Shown in pieces: positions 48,836 to 62,060 of a stretch of 64,000 bases of DNA; positions within the stretch are counted from its first letter, which is position 1; every line of letters starts with the position of its first letter. Made by a program: the position numbers and the translations under genes. Below the pieces are notes generated by a model. It was given only the letters and a program-made list of their open reading frames with translations. It did no database searches and was not told the DNA's origin. The stretch comes from Sclerodactyla briareus (taxonomy: Eukaryota; Echinodermata; Holothuroidea; Dendrochirotida; Sclerodactylidae), in contig JAODTK010005788.1 in assembly GCA_026419785.1 (NCBI GenBank), positions 82,046 through 146,045 of the forward strand, written 5' to 3'.

Positions 48836-50318
48836 GGCCTGTTCACAACTTGTGCGCTACGATACATACGATCGTACGATCATAAATTTATCGGAACGTC
48901 CGGTTAAAAAGTGTTATTTCACTGGGAGTGTTCACACCTGTGCGATAGATACGATACGATACGCTACGATAATTTATCGGTACGTCGAGGTTGAAAATTT
49001 TTAACTTTTAATCGTGCGATCAATTTATCGATGCGATAAATTGCGCAATCATGTTAAACTTGCGCAATTCTGCAAAGAGTATGGAACGCCAAAAGGGCTA
49101 TTGGGGAATTTTGGCGTGAACAGTGGGTTTTAGTGATAAAATCAGGGGTTTTGGAGATGAATGTATGTGTAGTGACGTATTTGTGAACATTGACCTCTTG
49201 ATTGAGCTTATCGGTCCTATTTGGCCTGCCGCATGCCATGGGACCCTACGAAATCATTATTTTAGTTCGACTCAAATGCTGCCCTCCCCATATACAATAG
49301 TAGCGTTTGACCATGAGGTATGGGGAGGGTCATGTTGCCTCCTCGACTACTAAGTACCATGTGGCATGCAATGCAGGAGATATGCGTTTGTTATAGTGAG
49401 TGGTGGTGTAGTGTCCCCCATTCAGGAGGGGCATGAGCGGAGGGAGTTTCTCTCAGAGGAGGTCGATTCCACAGTCTGACATCTTACGGGAATTCCCTAC
49501 GCCTCATGTGAACAATGAGCGGGTAAAAACGAGGGAGGCAACGGTAATAGGCTATGGGAGGGGGGTATATAATGTCGATCTAAACCCCAAGTTAAATGAT
49601 GTCTTTCGGTCATGAGAAAGTAGAAGGGGACAACCAGTTGGAGCCGTACATAATTATTGTTTACAGTTTTACTGCTGGTTTTGTTCTGACAGACTTATAA
49701 TCACCATTTTCAGCTCAATTGTGCTTCCATCTCCGCATATTCTAGTGAGTGAAATATTCACTTGTATTCACTGAGCGGAGACTGAATGCTTTCTGACTAC
49801 ACCCATCACTTCGTCGCCGTAGCGACGGGGTGGATGCAGCTAAGTGCCATCCAGGCATGCGCTCCCTTGATTGATTATGTTTTGGTCAGAATGATGTAGA
49901 AATTTATTGTCATGGAGAGTTCAGTATTGTCCAGAAACATTTAATCAGGTGCCCTATTTGCGCGTCATGTCTCCCACAAGGCTGTAACTGTTTTTGCTTT
50001 AAAATGGTTCGATAACACTATTTCATTCACGCCTCCTACCGAGTACCGAGAAAGGCACACGCTTTCGATTGCTTTGAATTACAATTCTTGGTACTACTCA
50101 ACATTTCTGGATACCATGCTTCCCCAATGCCTGAAGTGGACAAAGGGGTGAACTTATGCTTTTCTCATATAAAATCCCACCACTTTTTCTGTTCTCCGTT
50201 ATGTTCGCGCCGAGACTTCCGTAAAATTATCGTACGAATTTTTACGGCACAAGTGTGAACACTCCATCCGATAAAATTTAATGCGTACGGTATCGTATCG
50301 CACAAGTGTGAACAGCGC
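48836..50318. mobile_element. DNA transposon with palindromic CGATACGATACG ends, about 1.48 kb
   Basis: The left end reads GGCCTGTTCACA, then CTTGTGCG and runs of CGATACGATACG-like motifs up to about 49060. The right end, read inward from 50318, reads GCGCTGTTCACACTTGTGCG followed by ATACGATACCGTACGC. The shared core CTGTTCACA(A)CTTGTGCG is a terminal inverted repeat. No open frame with transposase motifs is visible. I could not fix the exact ends or a target duplication, although TTAA lies just outside the left end, so the superfamily is open. Confidence 0.7.
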
Positions 50319-53300
50319 TTTCCCAGCCCCATAGGCTTGAGAACCTAGTCCAAGGGCACAGCTACTGGGGGTCAGGGAGGGGTCTAGAGGGAATGACCCC
50401 TCACTTTTTGGAAGTCCTCTATACATAATGATTTTTCCTCACACAAACGTCTTTTGACAGCCCCAACTTTTCTACCAGGGTGTCATGTGGCGACTTACCT
50501 TTTTACCTGTCGGGTTCCGGTGGACTGAAAGATTTCCCACTCCGGTCAATCAGATAATGTGTCGCAGAATTAAGAGCCAATACCGAAATTTTTTCTGTCG
50601 TCGTTGTACTGGTCAAGTCAGCTACACAGCATAATATCCCTATACACCTCGTCCTGCGGAAAAATATATCCATCATTAATACAGGCATCCCATAAAACGC
50701 TTTCATTTATGTGACATGCGGTATTTCTGCACCGAGTTGCATGGATAGAAATGTGCAAATCATGTCATCTACTTGAATATTCTGAGAAAAATCTTTAGTG
50801 CTACGCTACCTTTATCAGCATTTTTTGGAGTGTTTTTGGAACTTACTTACTCTTACTTCGTGGTCTATATTTGGTTCTGGCTATGTTTACTAACACTTCT
50901 CTTGTCTCTTTATGAAGTGGCAGTGTATCTTTAAAGAAGAACATGGAAGACTTAATTTTAGTCATTGGTGCATTTTCGTGATACTACTTACGATATAAAT
51001 ATTGGTACACGATTTTGACATCACTGATTATTATTGAGGAATTTCCTGGTCCCCGCGATTTGTAATTTTTAATTGTTTTGTGCCTTTGATGGTGCAAACT
51101 GGTGGGAAATAGCTTGCCAATTACGTCAGGTTTTCAACTGCTGCAAGTCGACAGCCTTAGTAAATGCTTCCTTCGGCATTCAAAATCAACATTTAGGCTC
51201 ATGAAGTAGAAAATTCTGGCATTGAATATACTTGTGTTTTGGCTTGAATCACTCTTCCTCTGTTGAATTCTATGGCCAAGCTAGTGGGTATTCGTATCGA
51301 CCCTCCCCCCCCCCTCCCCCTTTGCCTACTTCATTTGGATTTTCATTACATAATGTCATTTGTGATTGTTTCTTCCAGTTCTTTTCATCAATGGTTAAAA
51401 TACGGTTATTCGAGAAGGGGGTGGGGGGTATGACAGAGCATCAGTCATTAAGCACACTGCATAAAGGAGACTCTGTGCTGAGCATCACAGAAATTAAATG
51501 ACAAATTATTGGAATTGGGGAATTGGGAATTTTGTCCAAATAACGGCCTGATTAACGGTGTGAATAGTAAGAGATTGTAGGGAGAGTTCAAGTACTTAAC
51601 TGATACACGTTGAAAAATTAATGGTATAAACGTAAATTTTCAGATATTTGTTGTGCTTTCCATTGCGTTCTTTCTTTCCTTTGAATTATCATGTTTATTT
51701 CATTTTTTTTCCATTTTTTTTTTTGTACATAGCAACATCTTACGATGGTCACATAGTAATCTCAATCAACCGCCTACCTTGTTCAGAGAATAAATTTTCC
51801 GTTATTTTGTATTCATTCCCAGGAAATATATCTTTCATCCCACTACTCCAAGCCGTATTATCATAGCTTGCGTCTCTACAGATTGTCTGCTCAACATTCC
51901 TCATTGTCATCTTACCGTGTGACCGTGGCTGGAATGTTATCCATCATTTATCATCAATATGCATGTACGATAAACACAAGACTCATTTGTTCTCTTTGGT
52001 AGGAAATAAAAATGTATCTCATTTCATTTTTGTTGAGCAGGCATTGTGGAAAGAAATAATATATAGCACATTTATCCATTCCAAGGCATTTCCAAGAGAA
52101 ATTACTGAGGTAGTACGTTTTCTATATCCTAGTAATAGTGGTTGGACGTAATCATCAAGGGGCATAGATTTTGAATTTTGTTTAATGCCGTGTTTCTCTC
52201 CGATATTATTTTTTGAAGGAGGGCCTCCCCCCCATCTTTTGCAACGCCGTAGTGTGGGCAACCCAAGAATAAAAAATGGGGATTGGAAAACATCTGGTGT
52301 CCGGATTAATCTGCTCAGTTGAACCGAAACTTTGAGCGTTGAGAGTGAAACTGTCTAAAAACCCCCCCCCCCCCCCTCCAGATGTTGTAGGCAACTAAAT
52401 GGGCATACATGGGGTGTCCTTAGGTGTGGGCCCTCAGAGAGCAATTTTACATGGAAATTTTGAATTTGGTGATAATTTCATTCACTAACTTCAGTGCTGA
52501 CTGCCCACATGTATGGCTGTACGTGGTTTGCCGCTGTCATATTCTGACCTAACTGCCTACATGACCATTCCTTTTTCCGCCATAAGCAGATATAATTCAT
52601 GCTAGGGGGGGGAGCATCATGAGTGGCTGATGGGCAAGGGTGGGTAGGTTTGCGCAGAAAATGTCAAGAGATAATCAAGACCCCACCCGACTGGCACATG
52701 GTGACATGTCATTTCCCATTACGTACCTACCCAACGTTTTTCATTCGTTCCTAGCTAAGAACACAAAGTCTAAAAATGTGTTAATTCCTGGAATGGGTTT
52801 CATACCAAGAAATATGAGCCTACTGCAGCTAGTGTGTGTGGTCCCCCTCCCCACCTCCAAACATGGGGATCGGAGTAGAAGAGAAGAATCCATTCCCACA
52901 CAACTTGAGTTTTGAACCTTCACTAATATGGTCCATGTGACCCCTTAATAGGAGGGATTTTGTTGCCTCATGACGGGTGGGGGAGGGGGGGGGGGGGAGA
53001 AGGCATTTGGAATTTTAGAAAGATTGCAAATATTTTTTGAACAGGTCAGTCGGGTGCTGAAATTTTTGAGGTGAGAGTCAGTGTTCCAACCCATCTGGGA
53101 GCATGTGAGAAAACAAAACATTTGGAGGGAATTGGACGTTAGGGGTCATGTGTAAGGGAACGAAGAAAATGATCAGCGGGTGGGTGAACGTGGCCATTTG
53201 TGGCTGAGCTACTCCCCCCAGGAACTCGCTGACCGCTGTGCCAGTGTAAAGATCAACCGTGAGGGTAAAAACATGTGGTCTGAGTAATTTGTTCAAGTGA

Positions 53301-53579
53301 AGGACTTCAAAGAATATGTTCAACAATTTTGGCGCACAGTGACGTCGTCAAAATATGATGCAACATCATCAACCACCATTAGCTTGTGTTCTTTAGGCTG
53401 CATTGTTGGCCAGACTCCCGTTAAATTGACCGTCATCACTTGAGGTTTTGTCATTGTGACTGACCTTGAGAGACTGTTGACAAAATTATTTTCATATACG
53501 TGATTTGAGTCTGCCGGCTGCATAAAATATATCTCAGAAGAACAGATCGATAATTTGTTTTATTGTCTCGCCTGAATGA
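50319..53579. other. Non-coding sequence, nothing recognised
   Basis: C-runs lie near 51304 and 52361 and G-runs near 52605 and 52978. No exon with splice signals or family motifs, and no complete element. Confidence 0.5.
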
Positions 53580-55850
53580 CTTCAGAAGAGACTCGTGGCA
53601 CTTTAGCGTGTGTGTATGTCCCACTCTCATCGTTAGCAGGATTTCTTTCTTTCTCACAAACCGTGAACCCGATTATGACAAAATTTATGTGTGAGCCACC
53701 GGGGTTGGGTTTACACGAATCTCTTAGATTTGGGGCAGCAAGTCACTAATTAACGGGTAATTAGCTTATTTTATGTATTTTTGTCTGCCTGCTGAAACCA
53801 GGAAGAGACTTGTGGTCACTGTGGCATGTGTGTATGTTTTTGTGTGTGTGTGTGTAATGTCACACTTTCTCTACGTTGGCAGGATTTCCCACAAACCATG
53901 AGGCCGATTAATGACCAAAATTTGTGTGTAGCACCGGGGTTGGGCGTACAATCTGATTAGATTTTAAGCGGCAAAGTCATTAATTATTTTGGGTAATTAG
54001 CTCATTTTATGTAATTTATTGTTTAAGTTAAGCTTCATTTACAGCTCATGTAGGCATTTTCCAGCCTAAATATGCTAATTAGTGTCTAATTTGCATAATT
54101 TATGCAAATTTCTCAAGTTTGCAGGAATTTTCACGACTCTTGGTGGATTGTGGTCTCCCATGGTTCTCGAGAAATTTAAAGTGAAGTTGGGGCACTGGAG
54201 GTCATTTAATTGTCTAATTTGCATCATTTAATTTGCAATTTTTGAAAGTTGTTGGATTTCCACAAAACTGGTAGATGTGATCCACCTTTGATCCTGATCA
54301 TTTTGAAGGTACAGCTGGTTTCAGTACAGGTCATTGTATGGCCTAATTTGCATAATTTATTCCAATTCCATTCCCACTTGGTAAAGAATTTTAAGCCAAA
54401 CCAGTTATGGTCCGTTAACATTTTCTGGCTCCGATGTGTTTGATGTTCATAATTTGATTAATTCCATCATATAATTAGCTTCTGTTAGAATAAGCTCTGA
54501 GGAACGATTTAACCATAGTCCTGTGCAATTTTACTGCTGTTAAAGCTCATTGTTTGTGCCTAATATGCATAATTCATTCCACTTTTCCAACTTTGGTAAG
54601 GATTTCGCCAAACCCATATGGCAGGTCCGTTAACATTCTCTGAATCTGATTGTTTGATGTTCATGAATTTGATTGAATTCCATTTATAATATCTTCTGTT
54701 AGAATAAAGCACTGAGAACGGAGTAACCATAGCCTTTGTCAAGGCGTCTCGTCTCGCCAATGGAATTCCCTGTTTGTCCATTTCCGTCAGCCATTCTAAA
54801 ATACAGTACGACGCCTCTATGTCAGCAGCCTCTGATTCTGCCGACCTGAACAGCGTGACCAATCCCTCAGGTCGTATAACGGGGCTCAATCCAGAAAACC
54901 CACACTGAAGATTGAAAAGAAATATAATCGCCGGAAGTCCTCTACAAGGGGCTAAGTAAACATAGCCCTGTGACAATTTTACTGCTGTATAAGCTGCCGA
55001 TCAAGCAACCCCTCTTATACCTACCCAAACCTTTGATTAGGTTGATTTACTTCTTTCTCTCTTACCACCTGGGGATGCGTTGCCCCACCACCGCCACCCC
55101 TACCCCCCCTCCCCCGGATATTCCGGGATTGCAACCATTTTCACGTACTGGTCGTGGCTGCGTTGCTATAAATGTCAATTATATGTCAAAATAGGCAAAT
55201 GATAGATAGACAAATGTGGAATGTTCCTACAGAATCATTTTGGACTTCCCTTGACTGCTGCATGTGGATAGGTCGTTGGTGTGTACCTGTGTTTTGGAGG
55301 GGGGGGGGGGTGTTGCCGCCATGCAGGGGGGGGGGGGCGTTGATGGCATGTCCTGGCTGCTTTGAAAATAAAAAGGCAATGAATAAATGAAGAATGATTT
55401 TGAAAGGCAATGAAGTCCAGGCTGCTAAGGGTATTAAACATTTCAAGTTGGATTTTTTTGTAAAAGAATTGAAGAAGAGTGGGGGGGGGGGGGGGAGAAA
55501 AAGCAATTAAGGGACTTTCGTATAAAGATCAAACTATTGGTATTATTTCAGGTATGTTTATGTGAAATATTGATGTTCGTTTTGACCCAATGACGATGGT
55601 TCCCTCATGAACAGTTGGTTTGTGTACTGAGTGAATAATGAAACCATGATCCGCACCCTGGCAACCAGCGAGATACTTTTGGGCAATCGCCTTGTCATCT
55701 ATATTTTGAACGTTGGGTTTAGGACCCAATGAGTGCTTCGTTGTATTTTGACACGTAAAAGTTGATGAAATTGGTTCAGTGTTTTGATTGTGCGGCGGTA
55801 TTGTGATAAATCGCAGTAGAGTGCTCAATGCGCCTTGTTGTTTTTCTTTA
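53580..55850 (+). repeat. Composite repeat, copy 1 of 2
   Basis: Ordered modules are shared with 57190-58900. These are a GGCAGGATTTCC then AAACCGTGA and GCACCGGGGTTGGG module (here twice, at 53600-53790 and 53815-54020), a CTAATTTGCATAATTTATGC module, a GTCCGTTAACATTTTCTG module (here twice), and a module with GGCATGTCCTGGCTGC and AAGGCAATGAATAA. Copy 1 also has an insertion at 54737-54966 that copy 2 lacks. The identity of the element is unknown. Confidence 0.85.
54737..54966 (-). other. Coding-like insertion in the composite repeat
   Basis: On the minus strand, TTTCTTTTCAATCTTCAG at about 54907-54924 looks like a splice acceptor. It is followed by an open frame reading CGFSGLSPVIRPEGLVTLF, RSAESEAADIEASYCILEW and LTEMDKQGIPLARRDALTK. 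The acidic/leucine pattern is protein-like, but I recognise no family. The insertion is bounded by TAACCATAGCC and TAAACATAGCC. The paralogous site near 58217 reads uninterrupted as TAACCATAGCTTCTG. It may be a captured exon fragment, a processed-gene remnant or part of a mobile element. Confidence 0.55.
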
Positions 55851-57189
55851 GCACATATTTACTTGAACTGTTAGCGGGAGTTTACACGATCCCCTTAAGA
55901 CAAATGGTGCGCTCATATGTTCTGCCACATTCCTCCGATGTTGTTCGTCCTTCGTTGCCGAGATGACAATGACATCTTAAGTATAGAATATTAGTATAGT
56001 TATTAGAATTGCTGTGGTTTGTCCCTGATGTGGCTGATGATTGAGACTACCACGCCGCGGGAAGGCCTCTCCCGCAGGTAGGGCAGGAGTAGGGGTTTGT
56101 GCCGATGGCTCTAGCCTTTTCCTTGAATGTGGAATATTTTTGCTCAGCTTGACATTCTGTCTCTCGTTTTGCTCCTTTCGTGTGTTACAACACCAGGAGG
56201 GGTTTGTCCAATTGGAGATCTGACTTTCCGGGTGCTTTATGAACACCCCCAACTTTGCCCTTGGCCTCATGATGTCACCATCAGGATTGTGTTTGGTATG
56301 TGTGTGGCCCATGTCATTCCAGTTTGGCCTTGCGCAAGGTAGTGATGGTGCCTGGCAAGTTGTCCCGCCGTGGGTTCAGGACCTGCTGGACATTCTTACT
56401 ACAAACATGGTTCCTGCAATCATGTAACCGGAGCAGTCATGAAATGTTTTGAGAGCGAGAATCTATGCGTGAAAAGTTTGAATTCAGAGAACAATATGTG
56501 AAGAGTCAATGGAACGTGAGATTGATCTATTGGCTTTCTGCTGTTTACAGCTGTTGGTGCCGCTTGGCCTTCTTTGCGTGTCATAATCCAAACTTTTTCA
56601 TGTAAACAAATCAAAAAGAGGTCATGAAATCTTTGTTTTGTTTTGGAAAATCATGGAAACTGATTGGCCAGAGCTACAGGACCTGTTATAATCTTGACAC
56701 ACGATGTTTTGCTAGGTGTATATTTTGAAAATATATGACCCCAAAGCACCTCTGGGGACTACTAAGACCACACATACAGTGGTGCACCCAAGGGGCGGGG
56801 GCAGGCTCTGGAGGATCGACCCCACCCCCCACCCCACCTCAATAAAAAAGGGTCCTCAGAAAAAACTTGATTTGACGAAAATGTGGCCATTTTTTGTTAT
56901 TTGTACTCGACAGCACGATCATGCGGAGGGATCGACCCTTAGGGGCCTTCGTCGCATGGAGAATTCAGAGTGGCGTGCGAGGAACTCGAGACCTGGATGG
57001 TCACTAAAAGGGCACAAGCTAGGGGGATCTACCATCCAGCTTACCTTCAGTGAAACTCGGGCTACAGTGGCATGGGATGTCGGATTATTCCCGATAATCA
57101 CCACATTCCTCAAACGACAATATCATTAATTGTGACTGGACTTTTTGTCTCCCCTTAACTGAATTCAGATAGACTTAGTTTGTGTCACT
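55851..57189. other. Spacer between the composite repeat copies
   Basis: It includes a passage (56400-56690) resembling the CATGGAA-rich repeat at 32684-32960. No supported exon. The open frame at 56716-57129 has no recognisable domain or splice context. Confidence 0.5.
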
Positions 57190-58900
57190 ATGCGTGTGTG
57201 CGTGTATGCATGCACACTTTCTCGTGCAGGATTCCTTCCTCACAAAAAACCGTGAGGCGATTATGAAACCACAATTTTGTTGTGTAGCACCGTGGTTGGG
57301 TGTACACAAATCTGAATGAGATTTTGGGTAGCAAGGCATTGATTAACGATGGATTGTCGCCTGCTAGCATCCAGCGAACAAGCGACGCGAATTTGCATGA
57401 CTCACGACGACATAAGCAGTCGTAATGAGGGCTAAAAGGAAATTTGAAGCGATAACTTTTCTTTTCTACCTTTCCAAAACGCCCGCCGCCCGCGTGCACG
57501 GGGAAAAAAACGCGCCTTATAATTAAATCAATTTTTAATTGCCACGAAAAATGAGTGAAACTAACCATTTTGTTTCATTTCTCTAAATTGCTGGTGTCAG
57601 TATATGGTTTACAAGATTTATTTTAATTGACGAAATTTCCTCTTTAATTTTTGGGATTAGCTTATTTTATGTATTTATTGGTGAAGCTCGTTAGCAAGAT
57701 TACGCGAGAAACCGTCTGTGCTACAGTGGTGGAAGTTTTTGGCATTAGGACCTGGATACCAGTCTATGAAAACTGGATTAGATTTTCAACACCTGAAATA
57801 TGCGAATTAAGTGGCGGTCAATTGCATAATTTATGCGATTTTCCAAGTGTGTCGGATTGTTTCACGAAAACTTGGTGCTGTGGGCTCCATGGTTTTTGCG
57901 AGAAATATAAACTGGAGTCATTTTTTCTAATTTACATATTTTTATGCGATTTGTTTAGTTTGTTGGCTTTCCACAGACCTTAGTAGACCATCTTTCATCC
58001 AGAAATTCATTTTGATCGGTACAGCTGGAAGTCAGTGGTAGTTCATTGTATGGTGCCTATTTGCATATATATCCCCCTTTTCCACTTGGTAAGAATTTCG
58101 CCAAACCAGCAGTTATGGTCCGTTAACATTTTCTGGATCTGATGTGTTTGATGTTCAGAATTTAATTCCATCATAATAATAGCTCCTTTAGAATGAAGCA
58201 CTGATGAACGAGTTAACCATAGCTTCTGTGACACTTTTACTGTGCTGTTATGAGCGGCCCACAAGGGGCAAACCCTTTCTACTCCACCAATTGATTAGGG
58301 TGATTAGCCTACAAATACTGTAACATTTTTCTTTCTCTCTCCTTCACCTGCGGACGCATTAACAGATAGACAAAGTGGTGGTTGTCTTAATATATATTTT
58401 GGGACTCCTTGACTTCTACGTGGGGATAGGTTGTTGGAGTGTAGAGGGGGATGGTGTTTGCTGCCTGGCAGGGGGTGGGGGATGGATCGCATGTCCTGGC
58501 TGCCTTGTACAATAAAGCAATGAATAATGACAGAATTCCGATTTTAAAAAGGCAAAGAGCCCGGGCTGCTAGGGATTCAGAACATTTCAGTTGGATTTTG
58601 GTCAAAGAAAGTGAGTTGACTGCGCGTAAAACTTTTATTCAATTTTGGTCTTTATGAGAAAGAGTGGGGGGGGGGGATAGAAGAAAAAACAATTGATGGC
58701 TTTTGTCTTGAAAGTCAAACTTATTGGTCAGTCCTTTTAGGAATTCTTATGTGTTTATATGTGAAAATAATGATGTTTCGTTGACTGACGATGGTCTGCA
58801 TAACTCTTGGTTGTTGTGTAGTGAATAATAGCAAACCCGATTGCCCAACCGGTCACATACATTTTGGGACGCCTTGTCATAAATAATATAGTATATATTA
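57190..58900 (+). repeat. Composite repeat, copy 2 of 2
   Basis: The same module order as copy 1, with single copies of the modules that are doubled there. About 300 bp at 57347-57643 are absent from copy 1 and lie between two TTAA sites. Their composition is unlike the AT-rich modules (CGCCCGCCGCCCGCGTGCAC). The empty site for the copy-1 insertion is at about 58213-58230. Confidence 0.82.
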
Positions 58901-61088
58901 TAATAGCTAATCGCTTGATACACGAGGGTATTATTTCTTATCCTGTCCTTTCCACCGTCATAATCATAACCATAACCATCACCATATTGTTTAATGGTAA
59001 ATTCCTTTATTAATCACCGAATCACCTAAAAGGTAAAATATGATGCCAATGTGTAGTGGTAATAAATAAATATAAGTAAATGGGGGGAAAAATAGGTGTA
59101 TATTTCTGCCGCCATGTCCGCTGTCTGACGGGTAAGCAATGAAGACCGTGGGATATGATCATATTATATTTCTGGGTCACAATTTTTGCATCTTTTGCTT
59201 TGCGCCAGATTTTGACGGACAACTTTTGTTGTTTCGAATCCAATAATCTTCTGTCAAAGTGATGATTGTTATGAACCGTGTTTTAAGCGCATAAATTGCT
59301 CCATACTGTCATAAATTGCTCATAGTGTTATCAAATAGGCCCAAAAGATGTCATAGTGGCCATCCATCAGCTCAGGCTACGAACTCAGCTACCATGTTTC
59401 CATCTTCAATGTAGTCTGAAAGAGAGGTTCTTGGCTTTTGATGACAAGTAGGTGTATCACCTCATGCTAAAAGAACAGAGAACCAGGCTTTTACAAAAAA
59501 TATCTCCCCACGGAGCCTAATGTTGTAGATTTCAGTCCGAAAACTGACCCCTGGGTTACCCAATGCACATACACGATAGTTTTCCTGGTATTGACATACA
59601 TTATCACCGGTTAGGAACTAAGGCAAAACAGTTTTCCCTGTGAGGCCGACACAGCTGGTTCCAATCTGGTCGGATTAGGAATATCCACGGTACCTGGCTG
59701 GGTTCCAGTAAGAGGAAAGAAAACAGCAAAACAACCACCGCGCTCAAGCAGAAATACCCCATTTTAGACCGGAAATAAAAACATTCTCTATTGAGGCAAA
59801 GGTTTGTAAAGCTGATCTACCACCCTACTCCGTTTTTTTAACGGAATACTACATTCTGATTGGCTAAACCCAGTCACGCGACTGTCCCTTATTCTGCAAC
59901 AAACATCATAACCCCCTCCTATATTAACTTGTTTCACGTTTTCCGGTCCTTTGGAATCTTTTTGTGTTATGGTGGCGCAATGTCATTTCGACTTCCGAAC
60001 TATCAATAGTTACCCTAGCTGCTTCTTTACTGTTTAGAGATACGAAGATATAGATCTGGAGATATCAGATATCCTAATCGTTCGGGTAATTAATGAATAA
60101 CTGGCAACTGGAGACGTTATACCGGCGAATAAACAGTCGAGACTAAAATTTCAGGTAATAACGACGAGCCGCAGCCGAGTTCGTTATTAAGCTAAATTCA
60201 GAGACGAGATCTGTTATGACTCAGTTAAAAGTCGACCTGCTGTATGTTTATTCCTATTCTAACACCCCACAAATCAGGAATTAACGATATAAGACATACT
60301 AGTTGTTGGAAATATGTGCGTACAAGTCAACTTGTGTCTCCGTAGCAGATTTCCTGCACCTTCCGTCCCGTCCGTGGGAAATGTTTCTAAAATTAAATGG
60401 GAGTATGTTTTCATTTTCATGTGCACGGACACTTTTGTGTCCCAGTCAAGAGATATATTACAGAATATTTGTCGAGATGTTGTAAAATTAGCTCTTAAAA
60501 ATTAGATACATTGGTCAGAAAAATCATCTAATTTGGGCATCTGGTAATACACGAAACTTTCAGCTATATTGAAAGGTATTACTGGTGGGTCCGTCAGTGT
60601 ATTGTTACAAATAGAATTCTCAATTTACTTTAATTTTAATCAACCGTAGAATCTGTAACCGAGTGAAAAATTCAGTCCCTCCAACTCACACTTTCGCCAT
60701 GATCCATCATTTTATTGTCCAGGCATCAGTGTTTCTTCATGATGTCCAAACTACAGTGGTCCTCCTAACATAAGGGCGTCGCACGAAGTAGACTCTTCAC
60801 CGGCAGTACTAGTCAGGCTCGTCTTCAATAACGCGGGTGCGGGAGGGCTATATATTGAACACCCCACCTGTGTCAGAAAGGCTAATCTGTATTCTGAGCG
60901 TAAAGACTCATATACTAAGCTTATGCATACGGACTTCATTCAGCCTCAATGGGGAGATTTCCTGGGCAGTTATTTGTCGTTATGTATATTCGTAATGTGG
61001 TATTTTCCCCGGTTCATGTTGCCCATTCCGTGCTACTTTCTTCTGTCCTTTTTTAATTATTGTTTTTGCTCTATGGACTCATCCAATC
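58901..61088. other. Non-coding sequence, nothing recognised
   Basis: AT-rich with small direct repeats, for example CATAAATTGCTC twice at 59289-59321 and CATAACCATAACCATCACC near 58967. No exon recognised. Confidence 0.5.
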
Positions 61089-61120
<32 letters not shown>

Positions 61121-61220
61121 GAATTAAATTAATATAATAATAATATAATAATACTAATAATAAACTTATTATAGCGCTTTTCGAGTCGAAACTTGCCCAA
61201 AGCGGGGGGCGCTTTACAGG
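61089..61220 (+). repeat. (AAT)n tract with SINE/MITE-like GCGCTTT sequence
   Basis: About 75 bp of AAT-rich repeat run into TTATTATAGCGCTTTTCGAG, and further on comes GGGGCGCTTTACAGG. The paired AGCGCTTT and GCGCTTTACA phrases after a trinucleotide tract are common in short dispersed elements of marine animals. I cannot delimit the element. Confidence 0.6.
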
Positions 61221-61384
61221 TTTATAACCCCTAATCATTATGACTAAAATTCGAGATCTGTCACGATGACTGTCGCCTCGACTACATCCCTATGCTCAGT
61301 AGTTTTCCAGTCCTGCGCACTGTGCATTTGACATTTAGGCTAGATCCAAAAATGCGGAAGTGGCGTGCGGTACGAATGTTTAAC

Positions 61385-62060
61385 CTAATAAGCCAAAAGG
61401 CTCAGTGATGCCGTTGACTCTTCTGACAACCTATAGCCAGACACAATGACAAAGGGAGATTGTACGAGCTCATTATGTGCAACAAATCTGCCAATTTCCC
61501 CCCATTTTCCCAACCAAGTTTGACCATTGGGGTTCCTCACTCTTGATAAAAAAAGCTGCACTCCTCCAATTTCAAATTTTCAGACTGACTATGGTGACCT
61601 TCAGATGAACCTCAAATGACCCCAAAACAATGGGTCCATTAACCATCAATGGGGAACACACATACTAAAATATGTAAATATGGCTCTTCATCCAGCTATT
61701 GAGGTTCGAGTTCATCGTGTTTACTGTTTACAAGCAAATTGGCCCAGATATTCGGCTTTCCACAACAAATTTTACTATTTTTGACCAAAATTCCACGCGA
61801 CCTAAACCAAAACAAATAGGGTTCCTTTGCTCCACATAAGAAAGCTGTACACTAATTTCAAACTGATCAGACCACCGTTTCTGGACTTATCGTTTTCAAG
61901 GTTTTCAGACTTTGACCCCTATTGACCCTAGTACCTCTGCCTGATCCCAATACAATAGGGTTCATGTCCATCATGGGGACACACATATCAAGTATGAGCT
62001 TCATCCAATCCAGTGTGGTCCAGTTATCGTTGTTTACAAAGCTTGGCGTCACCTACATAC
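61385..62060 (-). repeat. Interspersed repeat family R1, inverted copy
   Basis: Read on the minus strand it carries GGATGAAGCTCATAC, CATGAACCCTATTG, AAAGTCTGAAAACC, GATAAGTCC and GGGTTCATGTA-type phrases in family order, over about two units. It ends with CTATAGGTTGTCAGAAGAG and GAGCCTTTTGGCTTA. The terminus matches the copies at 9950 and 35857. Confidence 0.75.

Noticed and set aside
57188-57568. 126-codon minus-strand open frame
   Set aside because: It spans repeat sequence and the boundary of a copy-specific insertion, so it is not one conserved unit.
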